From contig NZ_CANLZR010000010.1 in the NCBI RefSeq assembly GCF_947495705.1, positions 62,001-126,000 on the forward strand: a stretch of DNA of 64,000 nucleotides. The letters run 5' to 3'. The DNA comes from an uncultured Phycicoccus sp. (GTDB taxonomy: Bacteria; Actinomycetota; Actinomycetes; Actinomycetales; Dermatophilaceae). The notes under the pieces are model-generated. The model had not been told where the DNA came from, did no database searches, and saw only the letters and a program-made list of their open reading frames with translations. Shown here piece by piece: positions 9,667-19,539 of the stretch; within the stretch, counting starts at the first letter, position 1, and each line of letters starts with the position of its first letter. The translations under genes and the position numbers were made by a program.

Positions 9667-10716
9667 GTGGCCACCGGGGGGACATGGCGGATGCCGGCCG
9701 AGTGGGCCCGGCACGAACAGACGTGGATGGCCTGGCCGACAGCCGGCTACGCGCTGGGCGACACCCCGGAGGACGCCGACGACGCCCACCGCACCTGGTC
9801 GGCCGTCGCGCGGGCGGTCGCCGGGTTCGAGCCCGTCACCGTCGTCGCCGACCCGGCGGACGTCGCCGTCGCCCGCGACTGGCTCGGCCGCGGAGGCGTG
9901 CCGGCGTACGGCCTGGACGTCGTCGAGGCCCCGCTGGACGACGCGTGGATGCGCGACATCGGGCCCACGTTCGTCGTCGACGGGCAGGGCGGGATCGCGG
10001 CGGTGGACTGGGTCTTCAACGGCTGGGGCGGCCAGGACTGGGCGGTGTGGGAGCACGACGCCCGGATCGGGGCCTTCGTCGCTGACCACCAGGGCGTCGA
10101 GCGCATCGGCTCCGACCTCGTCAACGAGGGCGGCGGGATCCACGTCGACGGCCGCGGCACCGTCCTGCTCACCGAGACGGTCCAGCTGGACCCGGGCCGC
10201 AACCCCGGGCGCAGCCGCGCCGACGTCGAGGCCGAGCTGGCCCGCACCATCGGGGCCACGACGTGCATCTGGCTCCCTCGCGGGCTCACCCGCGACTACG
10301 ACGAGTTCGGGACGCGTGGGCACGTCGACATCGTCGCGACCTTCGCCGACCCCGGCCTGGTCCTGCTGCACTGGCAGGCCGACCCGGCACACCCCGACCA
10401 CGAGGTGTCCCGCGAGCTCGAGGGCCTCCTGTCGTCCGTCACCGGGGCCGGCGGCCAGCCGCTGGAGGTCGTGCGCGTCCCGGCGCCGCGGACGCTGGAG
10501 GACGAGGAGGGGTGGGTCGACTGGTCGTACATCAACCACTACGTGTGCAACGGCGGGGTCGTCGCCTGCTCCTTCGAGGACCCGCAGGACCGCGAGTCGC
10601 TGTCCCTCCTGTCCCGGGCCTACCCGCAGCGGCGCGTCGTCCCGGTCGACGCCCGGCCGCTCTTCGACCGCGGTGGCGGCATCCACTGCATCACCCAGCA
10701 GCAGCCGAAGGTGTAG
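9667..10716 (+). CDS. aguA: Agmatine deiminase
   Basis: A 349-residue enzyme of the guanidino-group-modifying superfamily; it hydrolyses agmatine to N-carbamoylputrescine and ammonia. Landmarks are MPAEWARHEQTWMAWP near the start, DDAWMRDIGPTF, NEGGGIHVDG, and the catalytic cysteine in FDRGGGIHCITQQQP at the C-terminus. The GTG at 9667 was chosen because it lies three bases after aguB; the ATG at 9691 (MPAEW) is an alternative preceded by a G-rich stretch. No arginine decarboxylase is nearby, so agmatine must come from elsewhere. Confidence 0.93.
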   Translation: MATGGTWRMPAEWARHEQTWMAWPTAGYALGDTPEDADDAHRTWSAVARAVAGFEPVTVVADPADVAVARDWLGRGGVPAYGLDVVEAPLDDAWMRDIGPTFVVDGQGGIAAVDWVFNGWGGQDWAVWEHDARIGAFVADHQGVERIGSDLVNEGGGIHVDGRGTVLLTETVQLDPGRNPGRSRADVEAELARTIGATTCIWLPRGLTRDYDEFGTRGHVDIVATFADPGLVLLHWQADPAHPDHEVSRELEGLLSSVTGAGGQPLEVVRVPAPRTLEDEEGWVDWSYINHYVCNGGVVACSFEDPQDRESLSLLSRAYPQRRVVPVDARPLFDRGGGIHCITQQQPKV

Positions 10717-10729
10717 GAGGTCGAGCCCC

Positions 10730-11314
10730 ATGTCCACCGACACCCGTGCTGCGGGGCCTGCGCCGGTGCGCTTCGAGGCCGTGCTGGCCGCCATCGACGA
10801 CACCTGCCTCGTGCGGCTGCCCGCGGAAGCGAGCCGGCGGCTGCCGTCGCGGGGGCAGGTTGCCGTGCACGCGACCCTCCAGGGCCACCCGTTCGAGACG
10901 GTCGTGGAGCCCGACGGGCTCCGCGGTCACTGGGTCCGCGTCGGCGAGGCGCTCCAGCGGGCCGCCGGGCTCGAGCCGGGCGACACCGCCGAGGTGACCC
11001 TGACGGTCACGACCGAGTGGCCGGAGCCCGAGGTGCCCGACGACCTGCGCGCCGCCCTCGACGCCGCCCCGGCGAGCATCCGCGACCTGTGGGCCGACAT
11101 CACCCCGATGGCGCGGTGGGAGTGGGTGCGCTGGGTCCGGGCCACCGCGAACCCCGACACCCGGCAGCGACGCGTCGAGGTGAGCATCTCGAAGCTGGAC
11201 GACGGCAAGCGACGCCCCTGCTGCTTCGACCTGTCCTCGTGCACCGACCCGGCCGTCGCGCGGAGCGGCAGGCTCCGTGAGCCCCAGGTCGGCGGGTCCG
11301 GGTCCACCCGGTGA
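10730..11314 (+). CDS. DUF1905 / YdeI (OmpD-associated) domain protein
   Basis: A 194-residue cytoplasmic protein. Residues about 12-95 form a DUF1905 barrel (VRFEAVLAAIDDTCLVRLP ... GHPFETVVEPDG). The C-terminal half (PDDLRAALDAAPASIRDLWA ... WVRWVRATANPDTRQRRVE) matches the helical YdeI/OmpD-associated region. Biochemical function is unknown. GGAGG at 10716-10720 sits 9 nt before the ATG. It follows aguA closely and may share its transcript, but nothing links it to polyamine metabolism. It converges with the next gene, with three bases between stops. Confidence 0.82.
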   Translation: MSTDTRAAGPAPVRFEAVLAAIDDTCLVRLPAEASRRLPSRGQVAVHATLQGHPFETVVEPDGLRGHWVRVGEALQRAAGLEPGDTAEVTLTVTTEWPEPEVPDDLRAALDAAPASIRDLWADITPMARWEWVRWVRATANPDTRQRRVEVSISKLDDGKRRPCCFDLSSCTDPAVARSGRLREPQVGGSGSTR

Positions 11315-11317
11315 GCG

Positions 11318-12373
11318 TCAGCCGGATGCCACGGCGGGTCGGGGGGCGACGAGGGCGGACCCGGCGAGAAGGAGGAAGCCGACCGGGATCTCGAGCAGGA
11401 AGATGAAGGTCCGGTAGAGCAGCACCGCGGCCACGGCGGCCGCGCCCGGCAGCCCGAAGGCGACGAGCACCCCCACGGCGCCGACCTCGGCGAGGCCCGA
11501 CCCTCCCGGGGTGAGCACCGCGAGGGAGGCGAGCCGCTCGACGGCGAAGGCGGCGACGACGACCACGACCGGGGCGCTGACCCCCACGGCGCCGAGACAC
11601 AGCCAGAGCAGCCAGGCCTGGGCGACCGCGTACGCCGCCTTGCCGCCGGCGACGCGCAGGGCGCTGTGCCGCACGAGCTGCAGGGTGGTCCGGCGCAGCT
11701 CGGGCAGACCCCCGACCCACCGGGGCTGCCGGCCGGTGGCTCCGTCGGTCCGGGGCAGCAGGCGGCCCACGACCCAGCCGAGGCCCCGGTCGGCCCACGA
11801 CCTGTGGAGCAGGGCCCAGATGAGGGCGAGGTAGGCGGCGAGGAGGACCAGCCCCGTGCCGGCGAGGCCGCGCAGGCCGGGCGTGGGCGCCGTCCCGACG
11901 ACGGCGAGCCAGGCCACCGCCACCGCGGGGAGCACCAGCCGGAGGGCGTTGTCCCAGAGGTTGGTGACCAGGGCCCAGCGGATGAACGCGTCCGGGGTGA
12001 AGCCCCACCGGCGGCACGACCAGAAGTTCACGGCCGTGCCGGCCGCTCCGCCGAGTGGCAGCACGTTGGAGGCGGCGCTGCCCGTGAGGTTGAGGTGCAG
12101 CGCGCGGCCCGGGCTGAGGCCTGGCATGGCCGCGACGAGCGCCACCGTGTGGACCCACAGCCCGGCGAGCCAGACGAGGGTCAGCAGGAGCAGGGTCGGT
12201 GCCGAGACGTCCCGCAGGACCGACCAGGTCGCCGCCCACGTGGCTCCGGAGACCAGCGGCAGCCCGCCGAGGACGATCGCCACCGCGAGGGCCGTCGCGA
12301 CGAGGAGCCGGACGAGCCGCCGCCGCCGGCTCCGGCCCCGCCGAGGGACCAGGACCGCCTCCCGATGGTCCAC
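11318..12373 (-). CDS. Lysylphosphatidylglycerol synthase transmembrane-region (UPF0104) family protein
   Basis: A membrane protein of about 351 residues with eight or so helices, resembling the flippase-like transmembrane half of MprF without its aminoacyl-transferase domain. Seen: NLTGSAASNVLPLGGAAGTA, FAVERLASLAVLTPGGSGLAE and YRTFIFLLEIPVGFLLL. The N-terminus is arginine-rich (RRGRSRRRRLVR). GTG at 12373 has an AGGAGG at 5-nt spacing; a longer reading from GTG at 12394 is less likely. It probably has a lipid or polyprenol-linked transport role, but this is not proven. Confidence 0.85.
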   Translation of the reverse strand: MDHREAVLVPRRGRSRRRRLVRLLVATALAVAIVLGGLPLVSGATWAATWSVLRDVSAPTLLLLTLVWLAGLWVHTVALVAAMPGLSPGRALHLNLTGSAASNVLPLGGAAGTAVNFWSCRRWGFTPDAFIRWALVTNLWDNALRLVLPAVAVAWLAVVGTAPTPGLRGLAGTGLVLLAAYLALIWALLHRSWADRGLGWVVGRLLPRTDGATGRQPRWVGGLPELRRTTLQLVRHSALRVAGGKAAYAVAQAWLLWLCLGAVGVSAPVVVVVAAFAVERLASLAVLTPGGSGLAEVGAVGVLVAFGLPGAAAVAAVLLYRTFIFLLEIPVGFLLLAGSALVAPRPAVASG

Positions 12374-12407
12374 ACCACCCTCCTCGTCGCCCACGGCGGG
12401 CCGGCCC

Positions 12408-13295
12408 TCAGGTCACCGAGGCGGTGTAGATGAGGCCGATCGACTCATCGAGCGCGGCGTCGAACTCGGCGTCGTCCATCTGGGCGGTCAGCCCCTCGGT
12501 GAGGGCCCGCGAGAAGCTCGCGATGACCCCGTGGTTGCGGGCGAGCCGGTCGACGGCCTCGGTGCGCGTGTAGCCACCGGAGAGACCCGCGACGCGCATC
12601 ACCCGCGGGTGGGCGAGGAGCGCAGCGTGCCCGTCGTCGACCTCGGGCAGGGTGAGCTTGAGGAGAACGGAGCGGCCCTCGTCGAGCCCGTCGAGGTGCC
12701 GCAGCAGCGTGACCTGGAGGATCTCCTCGGCCTCGGCCTTCGTGGGGCTGTGGATGTCGACCTCCGGCTCGACGATGGGGACGAGGCCGGCGGCGAGGAT
12801 CGTCCCCGCGACGGCGAACTGCTGGGCGACCACGGCCTCGATGCCGGACGCGTCGGCGTTGCGGACCACCGAGCGCATCTTCGTGCCGAACACACCGTGG
12901 GTGCGGGCCCTGTCGAGCAGGGCGTCGAGGTCCGGGATCGGCCGCATGAGCTTGACGCCCTCGGACTCCTCCTCGAGGCCCTTGTCGACCTTGAGGAACG
13001 GCACGACGCCCTTGTGCTTCCACAGGTACTCGGCCGCCCCCGTCCCGTCGATCTCGCGGTCCATCGTCTGCTCGAAGAGGATGGCCGCGAGGATGCGGTC
13101 GCCGTCGAAGGCCCGGCTCGTGATGATGCGCGTGCGCATCCGGTGGACGAGGTCGAACATCGTCGCCTCGTCGGGGTAGGCGGTCTCGTCGATCCCGTAC
13201 CGCCGGAGCGCTCCCGGCGTGCTGCCGCCGCTCTGGTCGAGGGCGGCGATGAAGCCGCTCCCGGTCGAGACCTTCTCCAGCATCCGCTCGTTCAC
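12408..13295 (-). CDS. fda: Fructose-bisphosphate aldolase, class I
   Basis: A 295-residue class I (Schiff-base) aldolase of the small bacterial type, as in Staphylococcus. It interconverts fructose 1,6-bisphosphate with dihydroxyacetone phosphate and glyceraldehyde 3-phosphate. Segments seen are FIAALDQSGGSTPGALRRYG, PFLKVDKGLEEE, LVPIVEPEVDIHS, VLLKLTLPEVDDG (likely Schiff-base lysine) and RVAGLSGGYTRTEA. GTG at 13295 is preceded by GAGGAGG. Many actinobacteria rely on a class II enzyme instead; whether one exists here cannot be seen. Confidence 0.93.
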   Translation of the reverse strand: MNERMLEKVSTGSGFIAALDQSGGSTPGALRRYGIDETAYPDEATMFDLVHRMRTRIITSRAFDGDRILAAILFEQTMDREIDGTGAAEYLWKHKGVVPFLKVDKGLEEESEGVKLMRPIPDLDALLDRARTHGVFGTKMRSVVRNADASGIEAVVAQQFAVAGTILAAGLVPIVEPEVDIHSPTKAEAEEILQVTLLRHLDGLDEGRSVLLKLTLPEVDDGHAALLAHPRVMRVAGLSGGYTRTEAVDRLARNHGVIASFSRALTEGLTAQMDDAEFDAALDESIGLIYTASVT

Positions 13296-13459
13296 GACGG
13301 TCCTCCTCACGGCCCCGGCCTCGCGCCGGCGCCCACACTCCATGACACACGCCGTGGCCTCCGGTGACCAGGGGCGGAGGTCCCGAGCCGGAGCGCCGGG
13401 CGGGTCGGCGCGATCGGACCGGCCCGGCTGTCGGTCCCGGGTGAGAGGGTGTGACCAGC

Positions 13460-16400
13460 ATGAACGGCGACGTCCTCGACCGCTTCTCCCCCGCCACGGC
13501 CGCGTGGTTCCGGGGGAGCTTCAGCGCACCCACCACCGCCCAGGCCGGCGCGTGGGAGGCCGTCTCCAGCGGCCACCACGCCCTCGTCGTGGCCCCCACC
13601 GGCTCCGGCAAGACCCTGTCGGCCTTCCTCTGGGCCCTCGACCGGCTGGCCGCCGAGCCGGTCCCGGACGAGCGCCTCAGACGCTGCCGGGTGCTGTACG
13701 TCAGCCCGATGAAGGCCCTCGCCGTCGACGTCGAGCGCAACCTGCGCAGCCCGCTCGTCGGCATCCGGCACGCGGCGGCACGGATGGGGCTCGCCGAGCC
13801 CGACATCACCGTCTCGGTGCGCTCCGGCGACACCCCGGCCGACGAGCGCCGCGCCTTCGCCCGCGCCCCGTCCGACGTGCTCATCACGACGCCCGAGTCG
13901 CTCTTCCTCATCCTCACCTCCGCCGCCCGTGAGGCGCTCGCGGGGGTCGAGACGGTCATCCTCGACGAGGTCCACGCGCTCGCGGGCACCAAGCGCGGCG
14001 CCCACCTGGCCCTGTCGCTCGAGCGTCTCGACGCGCTCCTCGACGCCCCGGCGCAGCGGATCGGCCTGTCGGCCACCGTGCGCCCCGTCGAGGAGGTCGC
14101 GCGCTACCTCGCCGGCGGCCGCCCCGTCGAGGTCGTCCAGCCGCCCTCGACGAAGGAGTGGGACCTCAAGGTCGTCGTGCCCGTGCCCGACATGGCCGAG
14201 CTCGGGCAGCCCACCGGCGACCTCGCCGGGGCCGCTTCCGGCCACGAGCAGCGGGCGTCCATCTGGCCGCACGTCGAGGAGCGCATCGTCGACCTCGTCG
14301 CCGACCACACCTCCACGCTCGTCTTCTCCAACAGCCGCCGCCTCGCCGAACGGCTGACGACCCGGCTCAACGAGATCTGGGAGGAGCGGGTCGAGGTTGC
14401 TGACGGCGCCGAGGCCGTGGGGGCCGCCGGGGCCACGGCCCGCCCCGCGGTGCTGCAGTCCACCCCCGCCCAGGTTCTGGCCCAGTCCGGGCAGTCCACC
14501 GGTGCCGCGCCCGTGCTGGCCCGGGCCCACCACGGGTCGGTGAGCAAGGAGCAGCGGGCCACCATCGAGGAGGACCTGAAGTCCGGCCGGCTGCCCGCGG
14601 TCGTCGCCACCAGCAGCCTCGAGCTCGGCATCGACATGGGGGCCGTCGACCTCGTCGTCCAGGTCGAGTCGCCGCCGTCGGTGGCCTCCGGGCTCCAGCG
14701 CGTCGGGCGCGCGGGCCACCAGGTGGGGGCCGTCTCGCGCGGGGTCCTGTTCCCCAAGTTCCGCGGCGACCTCGTCCAGACCGCCGTCGTCGTCGAGCGG
14801 ATGCTCGCCGGCCGCATCGAGGCCCTGCGCGTCCCCACCACCCCGCTCGACGTCCTCGCCCAGCAGGTGGTCGCCATGTGCGCGCTCGACGAGTGGACCG
14901 TCGACGACGTCCTCGCCCTGGCCCGCCGGTCCGCGCCCTACGCCACCCTGACCCGCCCGGTGCTCGAGTCCGTCCTCGACATGCTCGCGGGCAAGTACCC
15001 CAGCGAGGACTTCGCCGAGCTGCGGGCGCGCATCACCTGGGACCGTCTCTCCGACACCCTCACCGGGCGGCGGGGCGCCCAGCGGCTCGCGGTCACCTCG
15101 GGCGGCACCATCCCCGACCGCGGCCTGTACGCCGTGTTCCTCGCCACCGGCGAGGGGCCCGGGCGCCGGGTCGGCGAGCTCGACGAGGAGATGGTGTACG
15201 AGTCCCGCGTCGGCGACCTGTTCACCCTCGGCACGAGCACCTGGCGGATCGAGGACATCACCCACGACCGGGTGCTCGTCACCCCCGCACCGGGCCTGCC
15301 CGGGCGGCTGCCGTTCTGGAAGGGCGACTCCCTGGGCCGCCCGGCCGAGCTGGGTCGGGCCGTCGGCGAGTTCGTCCGCGAGGTCGAGGCGCTGCCCGCC
15401 GGCGCCGCCCGCGAGCGGGTCATGGCCGCCGGGCTCGACGAGTGGGCCGCCGACAACCTCCTCACCTACCTGCGCGAGCAGCGCGAGGCCACCGGCCATG
15501 TCCCCGACGACCGCACCATCGTCGTCGAGCGCTTCCGCGACGAGCTCGGCGACTGGCGCATCGCCGTGCACTCCCCGTTCGGCGCCCAGGTGCACGCCCC
15601 GTGGGCCCTGGCCGTCAGCGCCCGGATGCGCGACCGCTTCGGGGTCGACGTCCAGGCGATGCACGGCGACGACGGCATCGTGCTGCGCCTGCCCGACCTC
15701 GAGTGGGACGACGTCGACGGCATCGACCGGCGCGGCGTGGGCCGCGAGCTGCTCGACCTCGTGACGCTCGACCCCGACGACATCCGCACGCTCGTCACCG
15801 ACGAGATCGGCGGGTCCGCGCTCTTCGCGAGCCGGTTCCGCGAGTGCGCCGCCCGGGCCCTGCTCCTCCCCCGCCGCCAGCCGAACCGCCGCCAGCCGCT
15901 GTGGCAGCAGCGGCAGCGGGCGTCCCAGCTGCTCGAGGTCGCCAGCCGCTTCCCGACCTTCCCGATCGTCCTCGAGGCCGTCCGCGAGTGCGTCCAGGAC
16001 GTCTTCGACGTGCCGGGTCTCGTCGACCTCATGCGCGACATCGCCGGCCGCAAGGTCACCGTCGTCGACGTCGAGTCCACCACGCCGTCGCCGTTCGCCA
16101 AGTCCCTGCTCTTCGGTTACGTCGCACAGTTCCTCTACGAGGGCGACACCCCGCTCGCCGAGCGGCGGGCCGCGGCGCTCGCCCTCGACCCGTCGCTGCT
16201 CGCCGAGCTGCTCGGCGGGTCCGAGGGGCTCGCGCTGCGCGACCTGCTGGACGCCGAGCAGATCGCCCGCACCGAGGCCGAGCTGCAGCGGCTCACCCCC
16301 GACCGCGCCGCCCGCGACGCCGACGACGTCCTCGACCTGCTGCGGGTCCTCGGCCCGTTGACGGTCGAGGCGGTGCTGGCGCGCTGCCGCGAGGGCGTCA

Positions 16401-18154
16401 CCGGTGCCGACGTCGAGGGCTGGCTGGCCACCCTCGGCGCGGCGCGTCAGGTCATCCCGGTGCGGGTCGCCGGCGAGGAGCGCTGGGCCGCCATCGAGGA
16501 CGCCTCGAGGCTGCGCGACGCGCTGGGGACCTCGCTGCCGCCGGGGGTGCCGCAGACCTTCCTCGAGCCCGTCGACGACCCGCTCGGCGACCTCGTCGCC
16601 CGCTACGCCCGCACCCACGCGCCCTTCCACGCCGGGGAGGTGGCGCGGGCCTACGGGCTGGGGGTCGCGGTCGCCACCACCACCCTCGCCCGGCTCACCG
16701 CGTCGGGGCGCGTCGTCGAGGGCGAGCTGCTGCCCACCGGCGGCGGCTCCACCGAGTACTGCGACGCCGAGGTCCTGCGGATGCTGCGGCGCCGCTCGCT
16801 CGCGGCCCTGCGCGCCGAGGTCGAGCCGGTCACGCCCGTCGAGCTCGCGCGTTTCCTCCAGGAGTGGCAGGGCGTCGGGGGGCGGCTCCGCGGCCGCGAC
16901 GGCGTCGTCCGGGTCGTCGAGCAGCTGAGCGGGGCGCTGCTGCCGGCGAGCGCCGTCGAGACGCTCGTGCTGCCGGCCCGGGTCGCCGACTACTCCCCCG
17001 CCATGCTCGACGAGCTGATGGCCACCGGGGAGGTCCTGTGGTGCGGGCACGGGTCGCTGCCCGGCGACGACGGCTGGGTCTCGCTGCACGTCGCCGACTC
17101 CGCCCATCTCACCCTGCGCGGCCCGGACCCCGAGCGGGTGCCCACCGAGTCGGGGGTCGCGGTGCTCGACGCCCTCGCCGGGGGCGGCGCCCACTTCTTC
17201 CGGTCGCTGTCGGACCAGGTCGGCAGCACCGACGACGAGACCCTGGCCGCGACCCTGTGGGACCTCGTGTGGTCGGGCCGGGTCACCGGCGACACCTTTG
17301 CTCCGGTCCGGGCCCTCCTCGCCGGCGGCCGGACCGCCCACAAGCGCTCTGCGCCGGGGCCCCGCCGCACCCGCTACGGCACCCGGCGGGGGCCGCTGGG
17401 CGCGCTCGGCTCGGCGCCGTCCCGCCCCGCCCTGCCGTCGCGGTCCGGTCCCGCGCGGGTCAGCGGGCGCTGGTCGCTCCTGCCGCCCGCCGAGGGCGAC
17501 CCCACCCTGCGCGCCCTCGCCACGGCCGAGCTGCTCCTGGACCGGTACGGCGTGCTCACCCGGGGTGCGGTCGCCGCCGAGGAGGTGCCCGGTGGCTTCG
17601 CCGCGGTCTACCGCGTCCTGGGGAAGGCCGAAGAGAGCGGGCGGGTGCGCCGCGGCTACTTCGTCGAGGGTCTCGGCGCCTCCCAGTTCGGCACGTCCGG
17701 TGCCGTCGACCGGCTGCGCGCGGGCAGTGGCGGTGACCGGCGGGAGACCCCGACCGCCACGGTGGTGGCGGCCAGCGACCCGGCCAACCCGTACGGTGCC
17801 GCCCTGCCCTGGCCCGAGCGTGCCGTCGACCCCGCCGCCGAGGGGGCCGAGGGCACCCGGCGCCGGCACCAGCCCGGCCGCAAGGCGGGGGCGGTGGTGG
17901 TCCTCGTCGACGGGGTGCTCGTGCTCTACGTCGAGCGCGGCGGCAAGACGCTGCTCACCTACACCGAGGACCCCGACGGGCTCGCCCTGGCCGCCACGGC
18001 CCTGGCCGATGCCGTCCGCCGCGGCCACCTCGGCCGCATCACCGTCGAGAAGGCCGACGGTGGCCAGTTGCTCGGCAGCGAGCACCCGGTCGTCGGCGCC
18101 CTCGAGGCCGCGGGCTTCCACCTGACTCCGCGCGGGCTGCGGTTCAGGCGGTGA
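13460..18154 (+). CDS. lhr: Large ATP-dependent helicase Lhr
   Basis: A very long superfamily 2 helicase of about 1,564 residues. Motif I APTGSGKT lies near residue 50, then motif II DEVHAL, SATVRP, the second RecA domain with SSLELGIDMG and QRVGRAGHQ, then the winged-helix and Lhr C-terminal extensions. Lhr is a 3'-to-5' DNA translocase/helicase linked to DNA repair and, in mycobacteria, to mitomycin-induced genes. An in-frame GTG at 13451 is possible, but GAGAGGG (13443-13449) is better spaced for the ATG at 13460. nei follows on the same strand. The 3' end overlaps a convergent membrane gene by 11 bases. Confidence 0.95.
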   Translation: MNGDVLDRFSPATAAWFRGSFSAPTTAQAGAWEAVSSGHHALVVAPTGSGKTLSAFLWALDRLAAEPVPDERLRRCRVLYVSPMKALAVDVERNLRSPLVGIRHAAARMGLAEPDITVSVRSGDTPADERRAFARAPSDVLITTPESLFLILTSAAREALAGVETVILDEVHALAGTKRGAHLALSLERLDALLDAPAQRIGLSATVRPVEEVARYLAGGRPVEVVQPPSTKEWDLKVVVPVPDMAELGQPTGDLAGAASGHEQRASIWPHVEERIVDLVADHTSTLVFSNSRRLAERLTTRLNEIWEERVEVADGAEAVGAAGATARPAVLQSTPAQVLAQSGQSTGAAPVLARAHHGSVSKEQRATIEEDLKSGRLPAVVATSSLELGIDMGAVDLVVQVESPPSVASGLQRVGRAGHQVGAVSRGVLFPKFRGDLVQTAVVVERMLAGRIEALRVPTTPLDVLAQQVVAMCALDEWTVDDVLALARRSAPYATLTRPVLESVLDMLAGKYPSEDFAELRARITWDRLSDTLTGRRGAQRLAVTSGGTIPDRGLYAVFLATGEGPGRRVGELDEEMVYESRVGDLFTLGTSTWRIEDITHDRVLVTPAPGLPGRLPFWKGDSLGRPAELGRAVGEFVREVEALPAGAARERVMAAGLDEWAADNLLTYLREQREATGHVPDDRTIVVERFRDELGDWRIAVHSPFGAQVHAPWALAVSARMRDRFGVDVQAMHGDDGIVLRLPDLEWDDVDGIDRRGVGRELLDLVTLDPDDIRTLVTDEIGGSALFASRFRECAARALLLPRRQPNRRQPLWQQRQRASQLLEVASRFPTFPIVLEAVRECVQDVFDVPGLVDLMRDIAGRKVTVVDVESTTPSPFAKSLLFGYVAQFLYEGDTPLAERRAAALALDPSLLAELLGGSEGLALRDLLDAEQIARTEAELQRLTPDRAARDADDVLDLLRVLGPLTVEAVLARCREGVTGADVEGWLATLGAARQVIPVRVAGEERWAAIEDASRLRDALGTSLPPGVPQTFLEPVDDPLGDLVARYARTHAPFHAGEVARAYGLGVAVATTTLARLTASGRVVEGELLPTGGGSTEYCDAEVLRMLRRRSLAALRAEVEPVTPVELARFLQEWQGVGGRLRGRDGVVRVVEQLSGALLPASAVETLVLPARVADYSPAMLDELMATGEVLWCGHGSLPGDDGWVSLHVADSAHLTLRGPDPERVPTESGVAVLDALAGGGAHFFRSLSDQVGSTDDETLAATLWDLVWSGRVTGDTFAPVRALLAGGRTAHKRSAPGPRRTRYGTRRGPLGALGSAPSRPALPSRSGPARVSGRWSLLPPAEGDPTLRALATAELLLDRYGVLTRGAVAAEEVPGGFAAVYRVLGKAEESGRVRRGYFVEGLGASQFGTSGAVDRLRAGSGGDRRETPTATVVAASDPANPYGAALPWPERAVDPAAEGAEGTRRRHQPGRKAGAVVVLVDGVLVLYVERGGKTLLTYTEDPDGLALAATALADAVRRGHLGRITVEKADGGQLLGSEHPVVGALEAAGFHLTPRGLRFRR

Positions 18155-18557
18155 CCCCCCGAGGTCGCAGCGCCCGCGCCTCGTGCCACGCGCTCACGGC
18201 GAGGACCGCGGTCACGGGCACCCACAGCATCCGCTCGGGCAGGCTGGGCGACGCGAGGTTCACCAGCGACCCCACCCCGGCGACACCGGCGACCGTCAGG
18301 TACACGGCGCGCTGGGCGCGGGGCGAGCGTGGCCGCCCGGCTGCCACGGCGGCTGCTGCGCTCCCCCACACCAGGGCCGCCCCGGCCGAGGCCGCCCGCA
18401 GCGACGGCGGGAGGACGCCCGCGGTGGCCCCGCTGTACGCGATGGCGCCGAACGGGGCGCCGGCGGCCAGTGACACCTGGAACGCACTGATGCCGCCGAG
18501 GCACGCGAGCACCACCGGCCGCAGCGACCGCTGCCCGTCGACTCGGGGGACATCCAC
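18144..18557 (-). CDS. Hypothetical four-helix membrane protein
   Basis: A 137-residue hydrophobic protein with about four helices (VVLACLGGISAFQVSLAAGA, AALVWGSAAAAVAAG, AVYLTVAGVAGVGSLVNLA, MLWVPVTAVLAVSAW). I do not recognise the family. Its GTG start at 18557 is 80 bases from the divergent nei start, and its stop lies inside the 3' end of lhr. The opposite-strand ORF here is less plausible because it is rich in Pro and Arg and has no family features. Confidence 0.65.
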   Translation of the reverse strand: MDVPRVDGQRSLRPVVLACLGGISAFQVSLAAGAPFGAIAYSGATAGVLPPSLRAASAGAALVWGSAAAAVAAGRPRSPRAQRAVYLTVAGVAGVGSLVNLASPSLPERMLWVPVTAVLAVSAWHEARALRPRGVTA

Positions 18558-18637
18558 AGCACCGTGTCTAGCAGATGGCGCCCGGCCCGCCCAGACCCAC
18601 GAGGGCCACGCCGCCGTCCGCCACCGCGGAGGTGCCC

Positions 18638-19513
18638 GTGCCCGAAGGTGACACCGTCCACCGCACCGCCGACCGGCTGCACCGGGCGCTCGCCGGTCGC
18701 GTCGTCGAGCGGGCCGAGCTGCGCTGGCCGTCGGTGCCCGACGTCGACCTGGCGGGCTCGACGACCACCGAGGTGCTCGCCCGCGGCAAGCACCTGCTGC
18801 ACCGGCTCGACTCGGGCACGACGCTGCACTCCCACCTGCGGATGGAGGGCCAGTGGCGCATCGAGCACCCCGGGCCCGCCACCGAGCGCGGGCTGCGCCG
18901 CCAGGACCTGCGCGCGGCCGTGCTCACCGACACCTGGTCGGCGCTCGGCCTGCGCCTCGGCATGCTCGACCTCGTGCCCACGGCGCGCGAGCACGACCTC
19001 GTCGGCCACCTCGGCCCCGACGTCCTCGGCCCCGACTGGGACCCCGACCGGGCTCGCGACGCACTGCTCGCCCACCCCGGCACGGCCGCCGAGGCACTGC
19101 TCGACCAGCGGGTGCTGGCGGGCGTGGGGACGTTCTGGGCCAGCGAGGGACTGTTCGTGGAGCGCCTCCACCCCTGGACCCCGGCCGCCGCCCTCGACCC
19201 CGACCGCCTCGACCGCCTGCTCGACCGGTTGCACCGGCTCATGACGGCGGCCGAGCGCACCGGCTGGCAGGCGAGCACGGGGGTGCAGCGCGCCGGCGAG
19301 GAGGCCTACGTCCACGCGCGGTCCGGGCGGCCGTGCCGCCGCTGCGGCGACACGGTGCGGGTGGCGATGGCCGGCGCCCCGCCGCGTGAGCGCACGATCT
19401 TCTCGTGCCCCACCTGCCAGGGCGGTCTGGCGCCCACCGACGACGGGCGTCCGCAGCGCCCGCTGGGCAGCACGCCCGGCAGCCGGGGCGCCTACCGGAG
19501 GCGCATGCCGTAG
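18638..19513 (+). CDS. nei: Endonuclease VIII-type DNA glycosylase/AP lyase (Nei family)
   Basis: A 291-residue Fpg/Nei family enzyme that removes oxidised bases and cleaves the abasic site. The start is the GTG that places Pro-Glu directly after the initiator (PEGDTVHRTA), because that proline and glutamate are the catalytic residues. CGGAGG lies 5 nt upstream. HSHLRMEGQWRI and DQRVLAGVGTFWASE are family segments, and the C-terminal zinc finger is CRRC ... CPTC. The gene follows lhr on the same strand. Confidence 0.93.
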   Translation: MPEGDTVHRTADRLHRALAGRVVERAELRWPSVPDVDLAGSTTTEVLARGKHLLHRLDSGTTLHSHLRMEGQWRIEHPGPATERGLRRQDLRAAVLTDTWSALGLRLGMLDLVPTAREHDLVGHLGPDVLGPDWDPDRARDALLAHPGTAAEALLDQRVLAGVGTFWASEGLFVERLHPWTPAAALDPDRLDRLLDRLHRLMTAAERTGWQASTGVQRAGEEAYVHARSGRPCRRCGDTVRVAMAGAPPRERTIFSCPTCQGGLAPTDDGRPQRPLGSTPGSRGAYRRRMP

Positions 19514-19539
19514 GCCGGCTCGCCGCGGAGGGGTGGGGG

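Noticed and set aside
13307-18121. A 1,604-codon open frame antisense to lhr
   Set aside because: It is the mirror of a highly conserved helicase gene. At this G+C, stop codons are rare in the opposite frame; the translation is Gly/Arg/Asp repeats with no domain.
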